DNA of 64,000 bases from Ruminococcus sp. (GCA_020861185.1 JAJBSV010000010.1:54669-118668), one strand, 5' to 3'; counted from the first letter of the stretch, positions 15,691 to 24,216 are shown. The notes: generated from the sequence alone by a model not told the origin. A program made the numbers and translations.

Positions 15691-15703
15691 AACGGAGTAT
15701 AAT
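15675..15703 (+). promoter_or_regulatory. antisense promoter, locus C
   Basis: TTGACA 15675-15680, 17 bp, TATAAT 15698-15703. The transcript starts near AGCAAGAGAGCC (15707). Confidence 0.85.
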
Positions 15704-15706
15704 AAT

Positions 15707-15833
15707 AGCAAGAGAGCCGAACTGAATGCACGCAGTCGCGGTTCAACCTCAAATGTGCAGATACCGAGTCTGCACTATAGTTGGAAATTGACCGTTCCTT
15801 TATGTATTTAGATTAGGGCGGTTATTTCTTTTT
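15707..15833 (+). ncRNA. Antisense RNA to the locus C peptide
   Basis: Predicted ~127-nt RNA. It keeps the motif AAATGTGCAGATAC...GTCTGCAC seen in loci A and B, plus TTGGAAAT, and ends with GACCG...GCGGTTATTTCTTTTT. The U-tract is the complement of the peptide's last codons AAT AAA AAG AAA TAA. Confidence 0.66.
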
Positions 15834-15926
15834 ATTCCCGATTATCAAATCGAGAATACCAAAGATAATGACCGCCATCAGATTCAAAAGCGAAATCACG
15901 GTGGAAATCACTTCGAAAATCGTCAT
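15822..15926 (-). CDS. Small hydrophobic peptide, putative type I toxin (locus C)
   Basis: 34 residues, MTIFEVISTVISLLNLMAV... LIIGNKKK, about two thirds identical to the A/B peptides by eye. GAGGAGGTGA precedes ATG 15926. The substitutions are conservative and the frame, length, hydrophobic segment and Lys tail are kept, which indicates selection on the protein. Driven by the minus-strand promoter at 16010-15982. Confidence 0.74.
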   Translation of the reverse strand: MTIFEVISTVISLLNLMAVIIFGILDLIIGNKKK

Positions 15927-15981
15927 AGCAGGTCACCTCCTCAGTTTTATCAAAGGTCAAACCTACTCTCTTGCTATTGAC

Positions 15982-16010
15982 ATTATAACATACGAATCGG
16001 CATCTGTCAA
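15982..16010 (-). promoter_or_regulatory. peptide promoter, locus C
   Basis: Minus-strand TTGACA (16010-16005), 17 bp, TATAAT (15987-15982). The predicted start is 15975, AGCAAGAGAG. I see nothing further in 16011-16170. Confidence 0.85.
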
Positions 16011-16171
16011 TTAATTCAAACAGAAATCCACAGCGTAATCAAGCTATTGTATGAACTTATCTCTGCTTCAAAATCTGCAATCCTCTCGGTCAAAATGTTT
16101 TATAAAGCCCTCGAAAACGCCCGATTTTTCGTGCATAAGGGAGTAATTTTGCAAGTTCGAATTAAAAGAAC

Positions 16172-16200
16172 TTGCAATTTTGCTTTTGGGGGCATATAAT
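16172..16200 (+). promoter_or_regulatory. promoter of the aminotransferase gene
   Basis: TTGCAA 16172-16177, 17 bp, TATAAT 16195-16200. Confidence 0.7.
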
Positions 16201-16232
16201 TATGGGAGTATTATTTTACGGAGGACTGAAAC

Positions 16233-17504
16233 ATGAAGTTAGCCGAATTTTCAAAGACCGATGTCGAAAAGTTTTATAACGAACAGTGTGCCAAGCTTGA
16301 GGAGTATAAATCCCTCGGCTTGAAGCTTGATATGTCAAGAGGCAAGCCCTCGCCGGAGCAGTTGGATCTCTCGAACGAAATGCTCACCCACTGCCTCGAC
16401 GGCGACCACATCTCCGAGACCGGCGTCGACTGCCGCAACTATGGCGTCCTTGACGGAATCTACGAGGCAAAGCGCCTCTTCATGCCGATGATGGGCGTCG
16501 GACGCTACGAGATTATAATCGGCGGAAATTCGAGCCTGCAGCTCATGTATGATACACTCGCCCGTGCTATGCTCTTGGGAGTAAAGGGAAGCCCCGAGCC
16601 GTGGTGCCACAGAAAGACCGTCAAGTGGCTCTGTCCGGCTCCCGGATATGACCGCCATTTCGCAATCTGCGAAGCTTTCGGCATGGAGATGATAACCGTT
16701 CCGATGCTCGACGACGGTCCCGACATGGACATGGTCGAGAAGCTTGTTTCGGAGGACGAGGACATCAAGGGAATCTGGTGCGTCCCGAGGTATGCAAACC
16801 CGACGGGCGTTGTCTATTCCGACGAGGTCGTAAAGAGATTTGCGAACCTCAAGCCCAAGGCTCCCGACTTCAGAATCTACTGGGACGACGCCTATTGCGT
16901 CCACGACCTGACCGACGAGCACGCCGAAATCCTCAACATTCTTGAGGAGTGCAAGAAGACAGGAAAGCCGGATATGCCCCTTATTTTCGCCTCGACCTCG
17001 AAGATTTCCTTCCCCGGCGGAGGAATCGCCGCAGTCGGCGGAAGCGAGGAAAATATGGAGTTCATGCGGAAGCAAATGTCCTACCAGATTATCGGCTATG
17101 ACAAGCTGAACCAGCTGAGGCACGCCAAATTCTTTAAAGATTACGACGGAATTATGGAGCACATGAAGAAGCACCGTGCAATCCTGAAGCCCAAGTTCGA
17201 CCTCGTTGTCGAGACTCTTGAGAAGGAGCTTGCGCCTCTCGGAATCGGCAAGTGGAGCAACCCGAAGGGCGGCTATTTCGTCTCGTTCGACGGTCCCGAG
17301 GGAACGGCAAAGCGGATTGTAGCCCTCTGCAAGGACGCCGGCGTCACCATGACCGGTGCGGGAGCATCCTTCCCCTACGGAGTAGACCCCAAGGACACAA
17401 ATATAAGAATCGCCCCGTCCTACCCGTCACTTGATGAGCTCCAGAAGGCGATGGAGATTTTCGTGGTTGCGGCAAAGGTCGCGGCGGCGGAAAAGCTATT
17501 GTAA
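16233..17504 (+). CDS. PLP-dependent aminotransferase, class I type Ic (probable aspartate aminotransferase)
   Basis: 423 residues, ATG 16233 preceded by GGAGGACTGAAAC. Fold type I signature residues are LDMSRGKPSPEQLDLS (substrate loop), GNSSLQLMYD (cofactor phosphate), CVPRYANPTGVVYSD, YWDDAYCVHD (pyridine-ring Asp) and the Schiff-base Lys in FASTSKISFPGGGIAA. NIRIAPSYPS carries the carboxylate-binding Arg. It most resembles the Ic aspartate aminotransferase group of Actinobacteria and Clostridia. Substrate preference is inferred. Monocistronic with its own promoter and terminator. Confidence 0.88.
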   Translation: MKLAEFSKTDVEKFYNEQCAKLEEYKSLGLKLDMSRGKPSPEQLDLSNEMLTHCLDGDHISETGVDCRNYGVLDGIYEAKRLFMPMMGVGRYEIIIGGNSSLQLMYDTLARAMLLGVKGSPEPWCHRKTVKWLCPAPGYDRHFAICEAFGMEMITVPMLDDGPDMDMVEKLVSEDEDIKGIWCVPRYANPTGVVYSDEVVKRFANLKPKAPDFRIYWDDAYCVHDLTDEHAEILNILEECKKTGKPDMPLIFASTSKISFPGGGIAAVGGSEENMEFMRKQMSYQIIGYDKLNQLRHAKFFKDYDGIMEHMKKHRAILKPKFDLVVETLEKELAPLGIGKWSNPKGGYFVSFDGPEGTAKRIVALCKDAGVTMTGAGASFPYGVDPKDTNIRIAPSYPSLDELQKAMEIFVVAAKVAAAEKLL

Positions 17505-17556
17505 ACCCCTCCACCGGCTTCGCCGGTCCCCCTCCCCTTTCAGGGGAGGCTTTTTT
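17504..17556 (+). terminator. repeat-derived terminator after the aminotransferase
   Basis: ACCCCTCCACCGGCTTCGCCGGT, then CCTCCCC-TTTCA-GGGGAGG followed by CTTTTTTC. Member of the CCCCTCCACC/GGGGAGG repeat family. Confidence 0.82.
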
Positions 17557-17585
17557 CTCTCATGAAAGTTTGTGCAGAATACAAA

Positions 17586-17691
17586 AAGTAGGGGCGGATA
17601 TTATCCGCCCCTACTTTTGTACTAAACTCTTTTTTGGACTGGATATAGAAGTTCGCAAGCGAACTTCGGAAGTTTGGCTTTGCCAAACTTC
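17586..17691. repeat. Collapsed GTAGGGGCGGATA palindrome plus two GAAGTT hairpins
   Basis: 17586-17612 is a perfect GTAGGGGCGGATA...TATCCGCCCCTAC palindrome without the usual loop. GAAGTTCGC/GCGAACTTC (17648-17667) and GAAGTTTGGC/GCCAAACTTC (17669-17691) follow. The same two hairpins lie inside a repeat at 60.5 kb. Confidence 0.8.
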
Positions 17692-17704
17692 TCCGCCCGA
17701 AAAG

Positions 17705-19480
17705 TCACAGTTTATTCCCCATCGTCTCCCCTTCAATCAACCCATTCCACAGTCTATAATACAGCCCTTGGTGGGACAGTAATTCCTCATGCGTGCCCTC
17801 TTCCTCGATGCCGTCGGCGCCGAGGACAATGATGCGGTCTGCGTTTTTGATGGTGGTGAGCCGGTGGGCGATGGTGAGGGTGGTTCTGCCTTCCGCAAGA
17901 AGGTCGAGGCTCCGTCCTACCAACACTTCGCTCTCGTTGTCGAGGGCGCTTGTAGCCTCGTCAAGCAAGAGAATCGGCGGGTTCTTGAGGAAGACCCGGG
18001 CTATCGAAATCCTCTGCTTCTGACTGCCCGAGAGCTTCACGCCCCGCTCGCCGACATAGGTGTCGTAGCCGTCCTTGAGCTCCGAAATGAAGCTGTCCGC
18101 ACCCGCAAGCTTGGCGGCTCGGATGATGTCTTTGCGGGAAGCGCCAAAGTCGCCGTAAGCGATATTTTCGGCAACGGTGCCGCTGAAGAGATAGACGTCC
18201 TGCTGAACGACGCCGACGGAGGTGCGAAGGCTCTTGAGCGTCACGTCCCTTATATCCTGCCCGTCAATAGTGATTTCGCCGTCGGTCACGTCGTAAAACC
18301 TCGGAATCAGGCTGACGAGGGTCGTCTTGCCGCCGCCCGAAGGTCCGACGAGGGCAAGCTTCTCGCCCGGATTAATCCGAAGATTGACGTTATGGAGAAC
18401 CCTGTTGTGGTCGTCGGGGTATTCAAAGCTGACATTGCGGAACTCAATTTCGCCAGATTTGACGGACAAATCCTTCGCGTCCGGCTTGTCGGCGATGTCG
18501 ATCGGCGTGTCCATAATCTCGAGGAACCTCTCGATGCCGGTCATTCCACGCTGGAACTGTTCGAGATAGTTGACGATTGTGCGGATTGTGGTGATAAGCG
18601 TGCCGACGTACATGACATATGCGACGAGGTCGCCGGCGTTGATTCTGCCGTTCACGAGGAAAAGTCCACCTGCAAGCAGAACTACGGTATACATAATTCC
18701 GTCGAAAAGACGGGTCGAGGTGTTGAGCGTCGCCTGGATGTAGTAGCTCTTTTTCTTGACCTGCTTGAACTCCTGATTGTTCTTCTCAAAGCGCTCTTCT
18801 TCCTCATCTTCCGCCGCAAAAGTTTTGATTACCTGCTGACCGAGAAGGCTGTCTTCGATGGTGGAGTTGAGCTCGCCGACTTTTACTCTTTGCTTGTAGA
18901 AAATCGCCTTGAGGTGCTTGTTCAGCGTGAAGCTTATGACAATCATCAGCGGCACGCAGGCAAAGATTATCGCCGTCAGTGCAACGCTCGTCCCGCAAAG
19001 GATGACGAACGACGCCACGAGCTTGATTGCGGCGATGAAGAACTCCTCGGGGCAGTGGTGGGCGAATTCCGTGACGTCGAAGAGGTCGTTCGTGATTCTG
19101 CCCATGATGGTGCCGACTTTTGTATTGGAGTAGTAGGTCGAGCTTAAGCGTTGCAGATGCTTGAAAGCATCGGTGCGCATGTCCGTCTCGATATAGACGC
19201 CCATGATGTGTCCGGTCGACGCCATATAGAAGTTCGCCGCCGCATCGATGATCCGAAGAACGACGTAGAGAAGCGCGAGCTTAAGAACGCTTTCGACGGT
19301 CAAGGCTATGCTTGAATCCACCGCCGCATTCGTCAGGTAGCTTATCATCTTCGGCAGGACGATGTCGCAGAGCGTCGTCAGCGCCGCGCAGAACAGGTCG
19401 AAGAACATCATCCACTTGTACTTAAGTAAGTACGGCAAAAACCGGCAAAGGATGTGGGGTTTTTGAGGTTGGTTGGACAT
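17705..19480 (-). CDS. ABC transporter, fused permease and ATPase (exporter type)
   Basis: 591 residues, ATG 19480 preceded by AAAGGATAA. Six predicted transmembrane helices in the first ~320 residues (MMFFDLFCAALTTLCDIVLP, VLKLALLYVVLRIIDAAANF and others). The nucleotide-binding domain has Walker A GPSGGGKTTL, Q-loop VGVVQQDVYLF, signature LSGSQKQRISIAR, Walker B ILLLDEATSALD and the switch His in IAHRLTTI. The family forms dimers exporting lipids, peptides or drugs; the substrate is not readable here. No second half-transporter is adjacent, so a homodimer is likely. Confidence 0.93.
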   Translation of the reverse strand: MSNQPQKPHILCRFLPYLLKYKWMMFFDLFCAALTTLCDIVLPKMISYLTNAAVDSSIALTVESVLKLALLYVVLRIIDAAANFYMASTGHIMGVYIETDMRTDAFKHLQRLSSTYYSNTKVGTIMGRITNDLFDVTEFAHHCPEEFFIAAIKLVASFVILCGTSVALTAIIFACVPLMIVISFTLNKHLKAIFYKQRVKVGELNSTIEDSLLGQQVIKTFAAEDEEEERFEKNNQEFKQVKKKSYYIQATLNTSTRLFDGIMYTVVLLAGGLFLVNGRINAGDLVAYVMYVGTLITTIRTIVNYLEQFQRGMTGIERFLEIMDTPIDIADKPDAKDLSVKSGEIEFRNVSFEYPDDHNRVLHNVNLRINPGEKLALVGPSGGGKTTLVSLIPRFYDVTDGEITIDGQDIRDVTLKSLRTSVGVVQQDVYLFSGTVAENIAYGDFGASRKDIIRAAKLAGADSFISELKDGYDTYVGERGVKLSGSQKQRISIARVFLKNPPILLLDEATSALDNESEVLVGRSLDLLAEGRTTLTIAHRLTTIKNADRIIVLGADGIEEEGTHEELLSHQGLYYRLWNGLIEGETMGNKL

Positions 19481-19504
19481 AGTTTATCCTTTCCTTAGGC
19501 AGTA

Positions 19505-19557
19505 AAAGCCTCCCCTGAAAGGGGAGGGGGACCATGCGAAGCATGGTGGAGGGGTTT
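19505..19557 (-). terminator. repeat-derived terminator after the M28 peptidase
   Basis: The minus strand reads ACCATGCTTCGCATGGT then CCTCCCC-TTTCA-GGGGAGG-CTTTTACT. Same family as at 6039 and 51584. Confidence 0.75.
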
Positions 19558-20791
19558 ACCGCTTGGGGTCGCGTTTCCTGCACTGATAGAAATCGAGCTT
19601 TTCCTTGACGTTGTCGGGAATCTCTCTTCCTACGGGGCATACGGCGGCGTTTGCCATGCGCTCGGCGAACTTCTGGATGAATTCGATATCCTTTACCATA
19701 TTCTCAGGCTTGATGATGTCGATGGTGTCATAACGGTTATGGATGGTTGCGGTACTGGGTCCCGCAAGACGGGCGAAGCTTACCGACGGAACGCCCTTGT
19801 CGGCGAACGGGGTCGAGTCGCTCGAATAAACGTCCTGACGAACCTTGATTCCGAAGCCGCTCTCCAAGCCGAGATATTCGATATAGCCGACGAGCTTTTC
19901 CTCAGTCGTGCAGCAGGCGATGAATCTGCCCATCGTCGAGCCGATCATGTCGAGGTTGATGCAAAGGTCGATTTTCTCGAGCTCGTCCTCGTGAGCCTCG
20001 CAGTATGCCTTCGAGCCGAAGAGCCCTCTCTCCTCGCTTCCGCACCATACGAACCGAAGGTTGTTGCGGTGAGGAGTCTTTGCGAAGTGCTCCGCCATTG
20101 CCATGATTCCGACAGAACCGGACATATTGTCATAAGCGCCCTTCGAAAGAATTACGGAATCATAGTGAGCGGTGAAGATGACGGTTCTGTCGGATTCGCC
20201 GGTGCCGGGGAGGTCGAGGACGACGTTTCTGCTCTCGCCCTCATACTCGGTCTGCTCGACTGCTATAGTAACTTCCTTCGGGTCGCCCTTCATGAGCTTG
20301 ACAGCATCCTTTGCATTAATATTTACGCCGAGGATTTTTCTTCCCTTGGAAACAAAGCTTCTGAGCTCCTTCTTGTCGATGTCGTGGTCGGCATAGTGAA
20401 CGTCGCCCGAATAGGTGATGAAGCCGACTGCGCCGTTGTCGACGATGTCCTGATAGGTCCAGTAGCCCATTCCGCCGTCGGTCATGACGATTTTGCCCTT
20501 GACGGTCGAGAGGCTCGCCTTGTCAAGGTTCGGAAGATAGACGAACGGAGCGGTTACACTGCCGCTTCCGCACATGGCATAGCCGGTGCAGGGAATCTCC
20601 TTGCCGTCGATAACAAGGGATGCCGAATGGACGTCGCCGAATTCGCTCTTGAACGGCTCGATATGAGCGTCCCCGCCGAAAGCGGCGCACTTATCCTTGA
20701 TGTACTCGGCGCACTTAAGTTCCTCCGCCGAACCTCCGACACGGATATACTCCGTATCTCTGAACATTTTCATGATTTCACGTTTTGTCAT
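19556..20791 (-). CDS. M28-family zinc aminopeptidase with PA domain
   Basis: 411 residues from ATG 20791, with AAAGGAG 10 bases upstream; a longer frame to 20830 lacks a ribosome site. The M28 metal ligands are all present: His in FTAHYDSV, Asp in GAYDNMSG, the Glu pair in CGSEERGL, Asp in NLDMIGS and His in TIHNRYDT. A PA (protease-associated) insertion covers about residues 85-200 (KGKIVMTDGGMGYWTYQDIVDNGAVGFI). No signal peptide is visible, so it probably acts in the cytoplasm on peptides. It has its own promoter at 20862-20834 and is divergent from nth. Confidence 0.9.
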   Translation of the reverse strand: MTKREIMKMFRDTEYIRVGGSAEELKCAEYIKDKCAAFGGDAHIEPFKSEFGDVHSASLVIDGKEIPCTGYAMCGSGSVTAPFVYLPNLDKASLSTVKGKIVMTDGGMGYWTYQDIVDNGAVGFITYSGDVHYADHDIDKKELRSFVSKGRKILGVNINAKDAVKLMKGDPKEVTIAVEQTEYEGESRNVVLDLPGTGESDRTVIFTAHYDSVILSKGAYDNMSGSVGIMAMAEHFAKTPHRNNLRFVWCGSEERGLFGSKAYCEAHEDELEKIDLCINLDMIGSTMGRFIACCTTEEKLVGYIEYLGLESGFGIKVRQDVYSSDSTPFADKGVPSVSFARLAGPSTATIHNRYDTIDIIKPENMVKDIEFIQKFAERMANAAVCPVGREIPDNVKEKLDFYQCRKRDPKR

Positions 20792-20833
20792 TATCTGGTG
20801 TCTCCTTTGTATTGATGTTGATTTCAACACACA

Positions 20834-20862
20834 ATTATACTACTCTTTACCCGAATTTGCAA
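20834..20862 (-). promoter_or_regulatory. promoter of the M28 peptidase gene
   Basis: Minus-strand TTGCAA (20862-20857), 17 bp, TATAAT (20839-20834). Confidence 0.7.
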
Positions 20863-20871
20863 CCGTGAGTG

Positions 20872-20900
20872 TTGAAAAACCTGCCCGAATATGCTATACT
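20872..20900 (+). promoter_or_regulatory. promoter of nth
   Basis: TTGAAA 20872-20877, 17 bp, TATACT 20895-20900, divergent from the M28 peptidase promoter. Confidence 0.7.
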
Positions 20901-20926
20901 ATTTTAAATTACAAAGGGGTGATTTG

Positions 20927-21556
20927 ATGGAACTCAGAGATAAGGCTCTTGAGATAGTTGAGATTTTGGAGGAGATTTACCCCGGGGCGCAGTGCTCGCT
21001 TGAGTATACGAAGCCGCACGAGCTTCTGATTGCGACGAGATTGTCGGCGCAGTGCACCGATAAGCGGGTCAACATGGTCACGGGGGCTCTGTTCGAGAGA
21101 TTCCCGACCGTTGAGGCGTTCGCCGAAGCCGCTCCCGAAGAGGTCGAGCCGTACATACGCTCCTGCGGGCTCTATCACACGAAAGCCCGGGACATCGTTG
21201 CGCTTGCGAAGGCTCTTATGGAGAACTACGGCGGCGAAGTCCCCGACACCCTCGAGGAGCTCACGGCATTGCCTGGAGTTGGACGCAAGACCGCCAATCT
21301 AATTATGGGCGATGTCTATCACCAACCGGCAGTCGTCACCGACACCCACTGCATAAGGATTTGCAAACGCCTCGGGCTTACGACCTCCGACAACCCCCTC
21401 AAGACCGAGATGGAGCTCCGTGAGATTCTCCCGATGGACCGGGCAAGCGACTTCTGCCACAGGCTCGTCAACTTCGGTCGCGACACCTGCACGGCAAGGA
21501 AGCCGAAATGCGAGAATTGCAAATTAAGAGATTTATGTGAGGAGAATAAATTATGA
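20927..21556 (+). CDS. nth: Endonuclease III
   Basis: 209 residues from ATG 20927 (AAAGGGGTG upstream). It has the helix-hairpin-helix LPGVGRKTANLIMGD with the catalytic Lys, the catalytic Asp in VTDTHCIRI, and a 4Fe-4S ligand set C-x6-C-x2-C-x5-C near the C-terminus (residues ~187-203). The enzyme removes oxidised pyrimidines and nicks the abasic site in base-excision repair. It overlaps the following HAD gene by ATGA. Confidence 0.96.
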   Translation: MELRDKALEIVEILEEIYPGAQCSLEYTKPHELLIATRLSAQCTDKRVNMVTGALFERFPTVEAFAEAAPEEVEPYIRSCGLYHTKARDIVALAKALMENYGGEVPDTLEELTALPGVGRKTANLIMGDVYHQPAVVTDTHCIRICKRLGLTTSDNPLKTEMELREILPMDRASDFCHRLVNFGRDTCTARKPKCENCKLRDLCEENKL

Positions 21557-22266
21557 AACCATTAACCACCGTACTTTTCGACCTTGACGGGACGCTTCTG
21601 CCGATGGATCAGGATGTGTTCACAAAGTATTATTTCGGACTTCTGGCGAGGAAGCTGGCGCCCCTTGGCTACGAGAAAGACAGCCTCGTCGCCGCCATAT
21701 GGAAGGGCACCGGAGCCATGGTCAAAAACGACGGCTCGAAGACGAACGAAACGGCTTTCTGGGAGACCTTCACCGCCATCACCCGCCCCGACGCTATGGA
21801 CGACATGCCCGTTTTCGATGAGTTCTATCGCATCGAATTCCAGCAGGCGAAGGCGAGCTGCAGCTTCAACCCCGACGTCAAGAAAACTGTCGACGAAATC
21901 AAGGCTATGGGACTCCGGGTCTCCCTTGCGACAAACCCGATTTTCCCCGCCATTGCGACCGAATCGAGAATCAGGTGGGCAGGACTCGAGCCCTCCGACT
22001 TCGAGAAGTACACGACCTATGAAAATTCGAGCTTCTGCAAGCCGAACCCGAAGTATTTCGAGAAGGTCTGCAAGTCTCTTTCCGTCGACCCGACTGAATG
22101 CCTGATGGTCGGCAACGACATGGACGAAGACACCCCGGCGGCGACCCTCGGCATGCGCGTTTTCATCATCACCGACAGCCTTATCAATAAATCCGGCAGA
22201 AACCTTGACGACTTCCCGCACGGAGGATTTGCCGATTTGTCCGAATATATAACAAAAAATTTTTGA
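21553..22266 (+). CDS. HAD-superfamily hydrolase
   Basis: 237 residues. HAD motif I FDLDGTLLPMD (nucleophile and acid Asp) at the N-terminus, motif II Thr in LATNP, motif III Lys near KPNPKYF, and motif IV GNDMDEDTPAA. A helical cap separates motifs I and II (about residues 15-95). It should be a phosphatase of small phosphorylated metabolites; the substrate is unknown. Translationally coupled to nth by a 4-base overlap. Confidence 0.88.
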   Translation: MKPLTTVLFDLDGTLLPMDQDVFTKYYFGLLARKLAPLGYEKDSLVAAIWKGTGAMVKNDGSKTNETAFWETFTAITRPDAMDDMPVFDEFYRIEFQQAKASCSFNPDVKKTVDEIKAMGLRVSLATNPIFPAIATESRIRWAGLEPSDFEKYTTYENSSFCKPNPKYFEKVCKSLSVDPTECLMVGNDMDEDTPAATLGMRVFIITDSLINKSGRNLDDFPHGGFADLSEYITKNF

Positions 22267-22344
22267 AAAAATTCTTGACTGATGCAATAATTCCGCACTC
22301 TGATGTGTATTACAATTAGAATACTATTTCGAGGAGGAATCTAT

Positions 22345-23085
22345 ATGAAAAAATTATTGGCAATCATGCTGGCTGGGCTTATGCTCGTGTGTAGCATGTC
22401 TCTGACGGTCTTCGCGGATGACGAGAAGGCTTCGCTATCCTGCACCTCCGGTGACAGCAAGGTCACCCTTTCGTGGGAGGACACGGACGACGAAAGCTAC
22501 GATGTCTATTGGAAGCGTTACAGCTCGGACGAGTGGAAGCTTGCCGGGACGGTCACCGGGCATAAGGTCAACATTGTCGGGCTTCAGAACGGCATTACCT
22601 ATCAGTTCAAGGTCGAAATCGGCGGGGAATTCACGGAAACGGTGTACGGTTTTCCGTTCGTAGACCCATATCCGTATATTGCGGATGTTCTCAGCGAAAT
22701 TGATTTTGAACAGCCATACTCTGCTGAAGAGCTTGCGGAATCGGAGCAGGCGTTTGTTGTTGAGACGGACTCTACAGAAGAATGTCTGCAGGAAATGTGG
22801 GGAATCATGCAGAACGAGAAGGACATCGAGGCTCTTCTTGAGATGTACTGCGCCCTCCCCGAAATCACCGAGCCGACCGACGAGAAAATCACCGGGAGTA
22901 AAACTATGGGAATCACCTTCTACGTTGACGGAGTCGAGCACAGTCTCACCGTCGACGAGAACAACATTCTCAAATGGGACGGCGCCGACGGATATTACAA
23001 ATTCACCGACCCCGCCATCGACTACTTCACCACTCTCGGAAACTTCGACCGGGGATATAGCGTGGAAACGAGAACTAAAGCATAG
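22345..23085 (+). CDS. Secreted protein with one fibronectin type III-like domain
   Basis: 246 residues from ATG 22345, preceded by GAGGAGGAA; the frame opens earlier at 22303 without a site. Residues 1-24 form a signal peptide (MKKLLAIMLAGLMLVCSMSLTVFAD). Residues ~28-90 look like a fibronectin type III domain (DSKVTLSWEDTDDESYDVYWKR ... GLQNGITYQFKVE). The C-terminal ~120 residues are acidic and unrecognised. No anchor is visible, so it is probably secreted or cell-associated. Single gene ending at a terminator before the two tRNAs. Confidence 0.75.
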   Translation: MKKLLAIMLAGLMLVCSMSLTVFADDEKASLSCTSGDSKVTLSWEDTDDESYDVYWKRYSSDEWKLAGTVTGHKVNIVGLQNGITYQFKVEIGGEFTETVYGFPFVDPYPYIADVLSEIDFEQPYSAEELAESEQAFVVETDSTEECLQEMWGIMQNEKDIEALLEMYCALPEITEPTDEKITGSKTMGITFYVDGVEHSLTVDENNILKWDGADGYYKFTDPAIDYFTTLGNFDRGYSVETRTKA

Positions 23086-23090
23086 AAACA

Positions 23091-23128
23091 TAAAAAAAGA
23101 GCACCCTGATTTCAGGATGCTCTTTTAT
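23091..23128. terminator. bidirectional terminator between the secreted protein and tRNAs
   Basis: AAAAAAAGAGCACCCTGA-TT-TCAGGATGCTCTTTTAT, with A- and T-runs on both sides of the stem. Confidence 0.85.
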
Positions 23129-23130
23129 CG

Positions 23131-23205
23131 TGGTGACCCGTACGAGAATTGAACTCATATCTCCGCCGTGAAAGGGCGGTGTCTTAACCTTTTGACCAAC
23201 GGGCC
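23131..23205 (-). tRNA. tRNA-Glu (anticodon TTC)
   Basis: 75 nt on the minus strand. Acceptor GGCCCGT/ACGGGTC, anticodon stem-loop CCGCC-CTTTCAC-GGCGG with TTC, T-arm ATGAGTTCAATTCTCGT, CCA encoded. Two bases after tRNA-Met. Confidence 0.95.
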
Positions 23206-23207
23206 GT

Positions 23208-23284
23208 TGGTGGCTGTAACTGGATTTGAACCAGTGACACCCCGGGTATGAACCGAGTGCTCTAGCCAACTGAGCTATACAGCC
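23208..23284 (-). tRNA. tRNA-Met (anticodon CAT)
   Basis: 77 nt on the minus strand. Acceptor GGCTGTA/TACAGCC, D-arm TAGCTCAGTTGGCTAGAGC, anticodon stem-loop CTCGG-TTCATAC-CCGGG, CCA encoded. The paired first base pair makes it elongator rather than initiator. A lysidine-type tRNA-Ile cannot be fully excluded from anticodon alone. Confidence 0.88.
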
Positions 23285-23422
23285 ACATTTGCGACTTGTC
23301 TATTATAATAAAAAGTTTCGGGTTTGTCAATACCTAAAAACGAAAAAGTTTTGAAAATCGAATCCGAATCGAATGCGAAAAAAGTTTTTTCGGGATTTCG
23401 GTAAAAACTTTTGCCGAACAGG

Positions 23423-23451
23423 TTGACAATATCGGATATATCGTATATAAT
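23423..23451 (+). promoter_or_regulatory. promoter of the higBA-like operon
   Basis: TTGACA 23423-23428, 17 bp, TATAAT 23446-23451. The spacer contains GATATATC palindromic sequence that could be an operator. Confidence 0.8.
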
Positions 23452-23481
23452 GGTATTGCAGTAAGCATTAAGGGGAACAAC

Positions 23482-23850
23482 ATGGGAAAGATAACGATTG
23501 AGTTTTACGCACTTCCCGACGGTACCGAGCCGGCAAAGGATTTTATTCTCAGCCTTGACAAGAAAATGAGAGCAAAAATCATCTGCTCCGCACAGTTGTT
23601 GGAAGCAAACGGTTGGGAAGTAAGAGAACCGACTTCAAAATATCTGGGTGACGGTATATTTGAATTGCGGGCGCAATTCGGAAATAATATATCGAGAGTT
23701 CTGTATTTCTTCTTCGTAGGCAATAAGGCAATTCTGACCAACGGATTTATCAAGAAGTCTCAGAAAACATCGCAGAAAGAAATCGACAGAGCAAAAAGAT
23801 ACAAAGCCGATTATGAAAGCAGGGAGGCTGATAAAAATGACCAACTTTGA
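23482..23850 (+). CDS. higB: RelE/HigB-type toxin (Gp49-like)
   Basis: 122 residues, ATG 23482 after AAGGGGAACA. The family pattern is clear: EFYALPDGTEPAKDFILSLDKKMRAKI, then YLGDGIFELRAQFGNNISRVLYFFFVGNKAILTNGFIKKSQKTSQKEI. This is the phage Gp49/HigB form of the RelE fold, expected to be a ribosome-dependent mRNA endonuclease. The toxin gene precedes the antitoxin, as usual for higBA. Overlaps higA by 14 bases. Confidence 0.9.
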   Translation: MGKITIEFYALPDGTEPAKDFILSLDKKMRAKIICSAQLLEANGWEVREPTSKYLGDGIFELRAQFGNNISRVLYFFFVGNKAILTNGFIKKSQKTSQKEIDRAKRYKADYESREADKNDQL

Positions 23851-24124
23851 TGATTTTGTAAAAGAACAGCTCGAAGACCCCGAGGTCAGAGCGGAATATG
23901 AGGCATTGCAGGCAGAGTATTCTCTCATGCGAGCCATGATTGATGCACGTCATGAGAGCGGCATTACCCAGAAGGAGCTTTCCAAACGCACCGGAATTTC
24001 GCAAAGCGACATCAGCAAGTTCGAGGGCGGCGGCGGAAACCCGTCGATGAAAACCTTGAAGCGTCTTGCCGCAGGCTTGGGTATGAGCGTGAAAATCGAA
24101 TTTGTACCTCTGACAAAAGTCTGA
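23837..24124 (+). CDS. higA: XRE-type antitoxin of the HigBA pair
   Basis: 95 residues from ATG 23837 (GGGAGGCTG upstream). N-terminal helices (FDDFVKEQLEDPEVRAEYEAL) should bind the toxin. The C-terminal XRE helix-turn-helix is ITQKELSKRTGISQSDISKFEGGGGNPSMKTLKRLA. It likely neutralises HigB and represses the operon. Followed by a hairpin terminator. Confidence 0.9.
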   Translation: MTNFDDFVKEQLEDPEVRAEYEALQAEYSLMRAMIDARHESGITQKELSKRTGISQSDISKFEGGGGNPSMKTLKRLAAGLGMSVKIEFVPLTKV

Positions 24125-24130
24125 ATCGGA

Positions 24131-24158
24131 TGCCTCCCACATGGGAGGCGTTCGTTTT
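24131..24158 (+). terminator. terminator after higA
   Basis: GCCTCCCACATGGGAGGC followed by GTTCGTTTTTC. Confidence 0.8.
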
Positions 24159-24216
24159 TCGGTACTTCATAATCGGAAGTTTGAATAACTTCTCAACATT
24201 TCCCCCACAAAAACTC

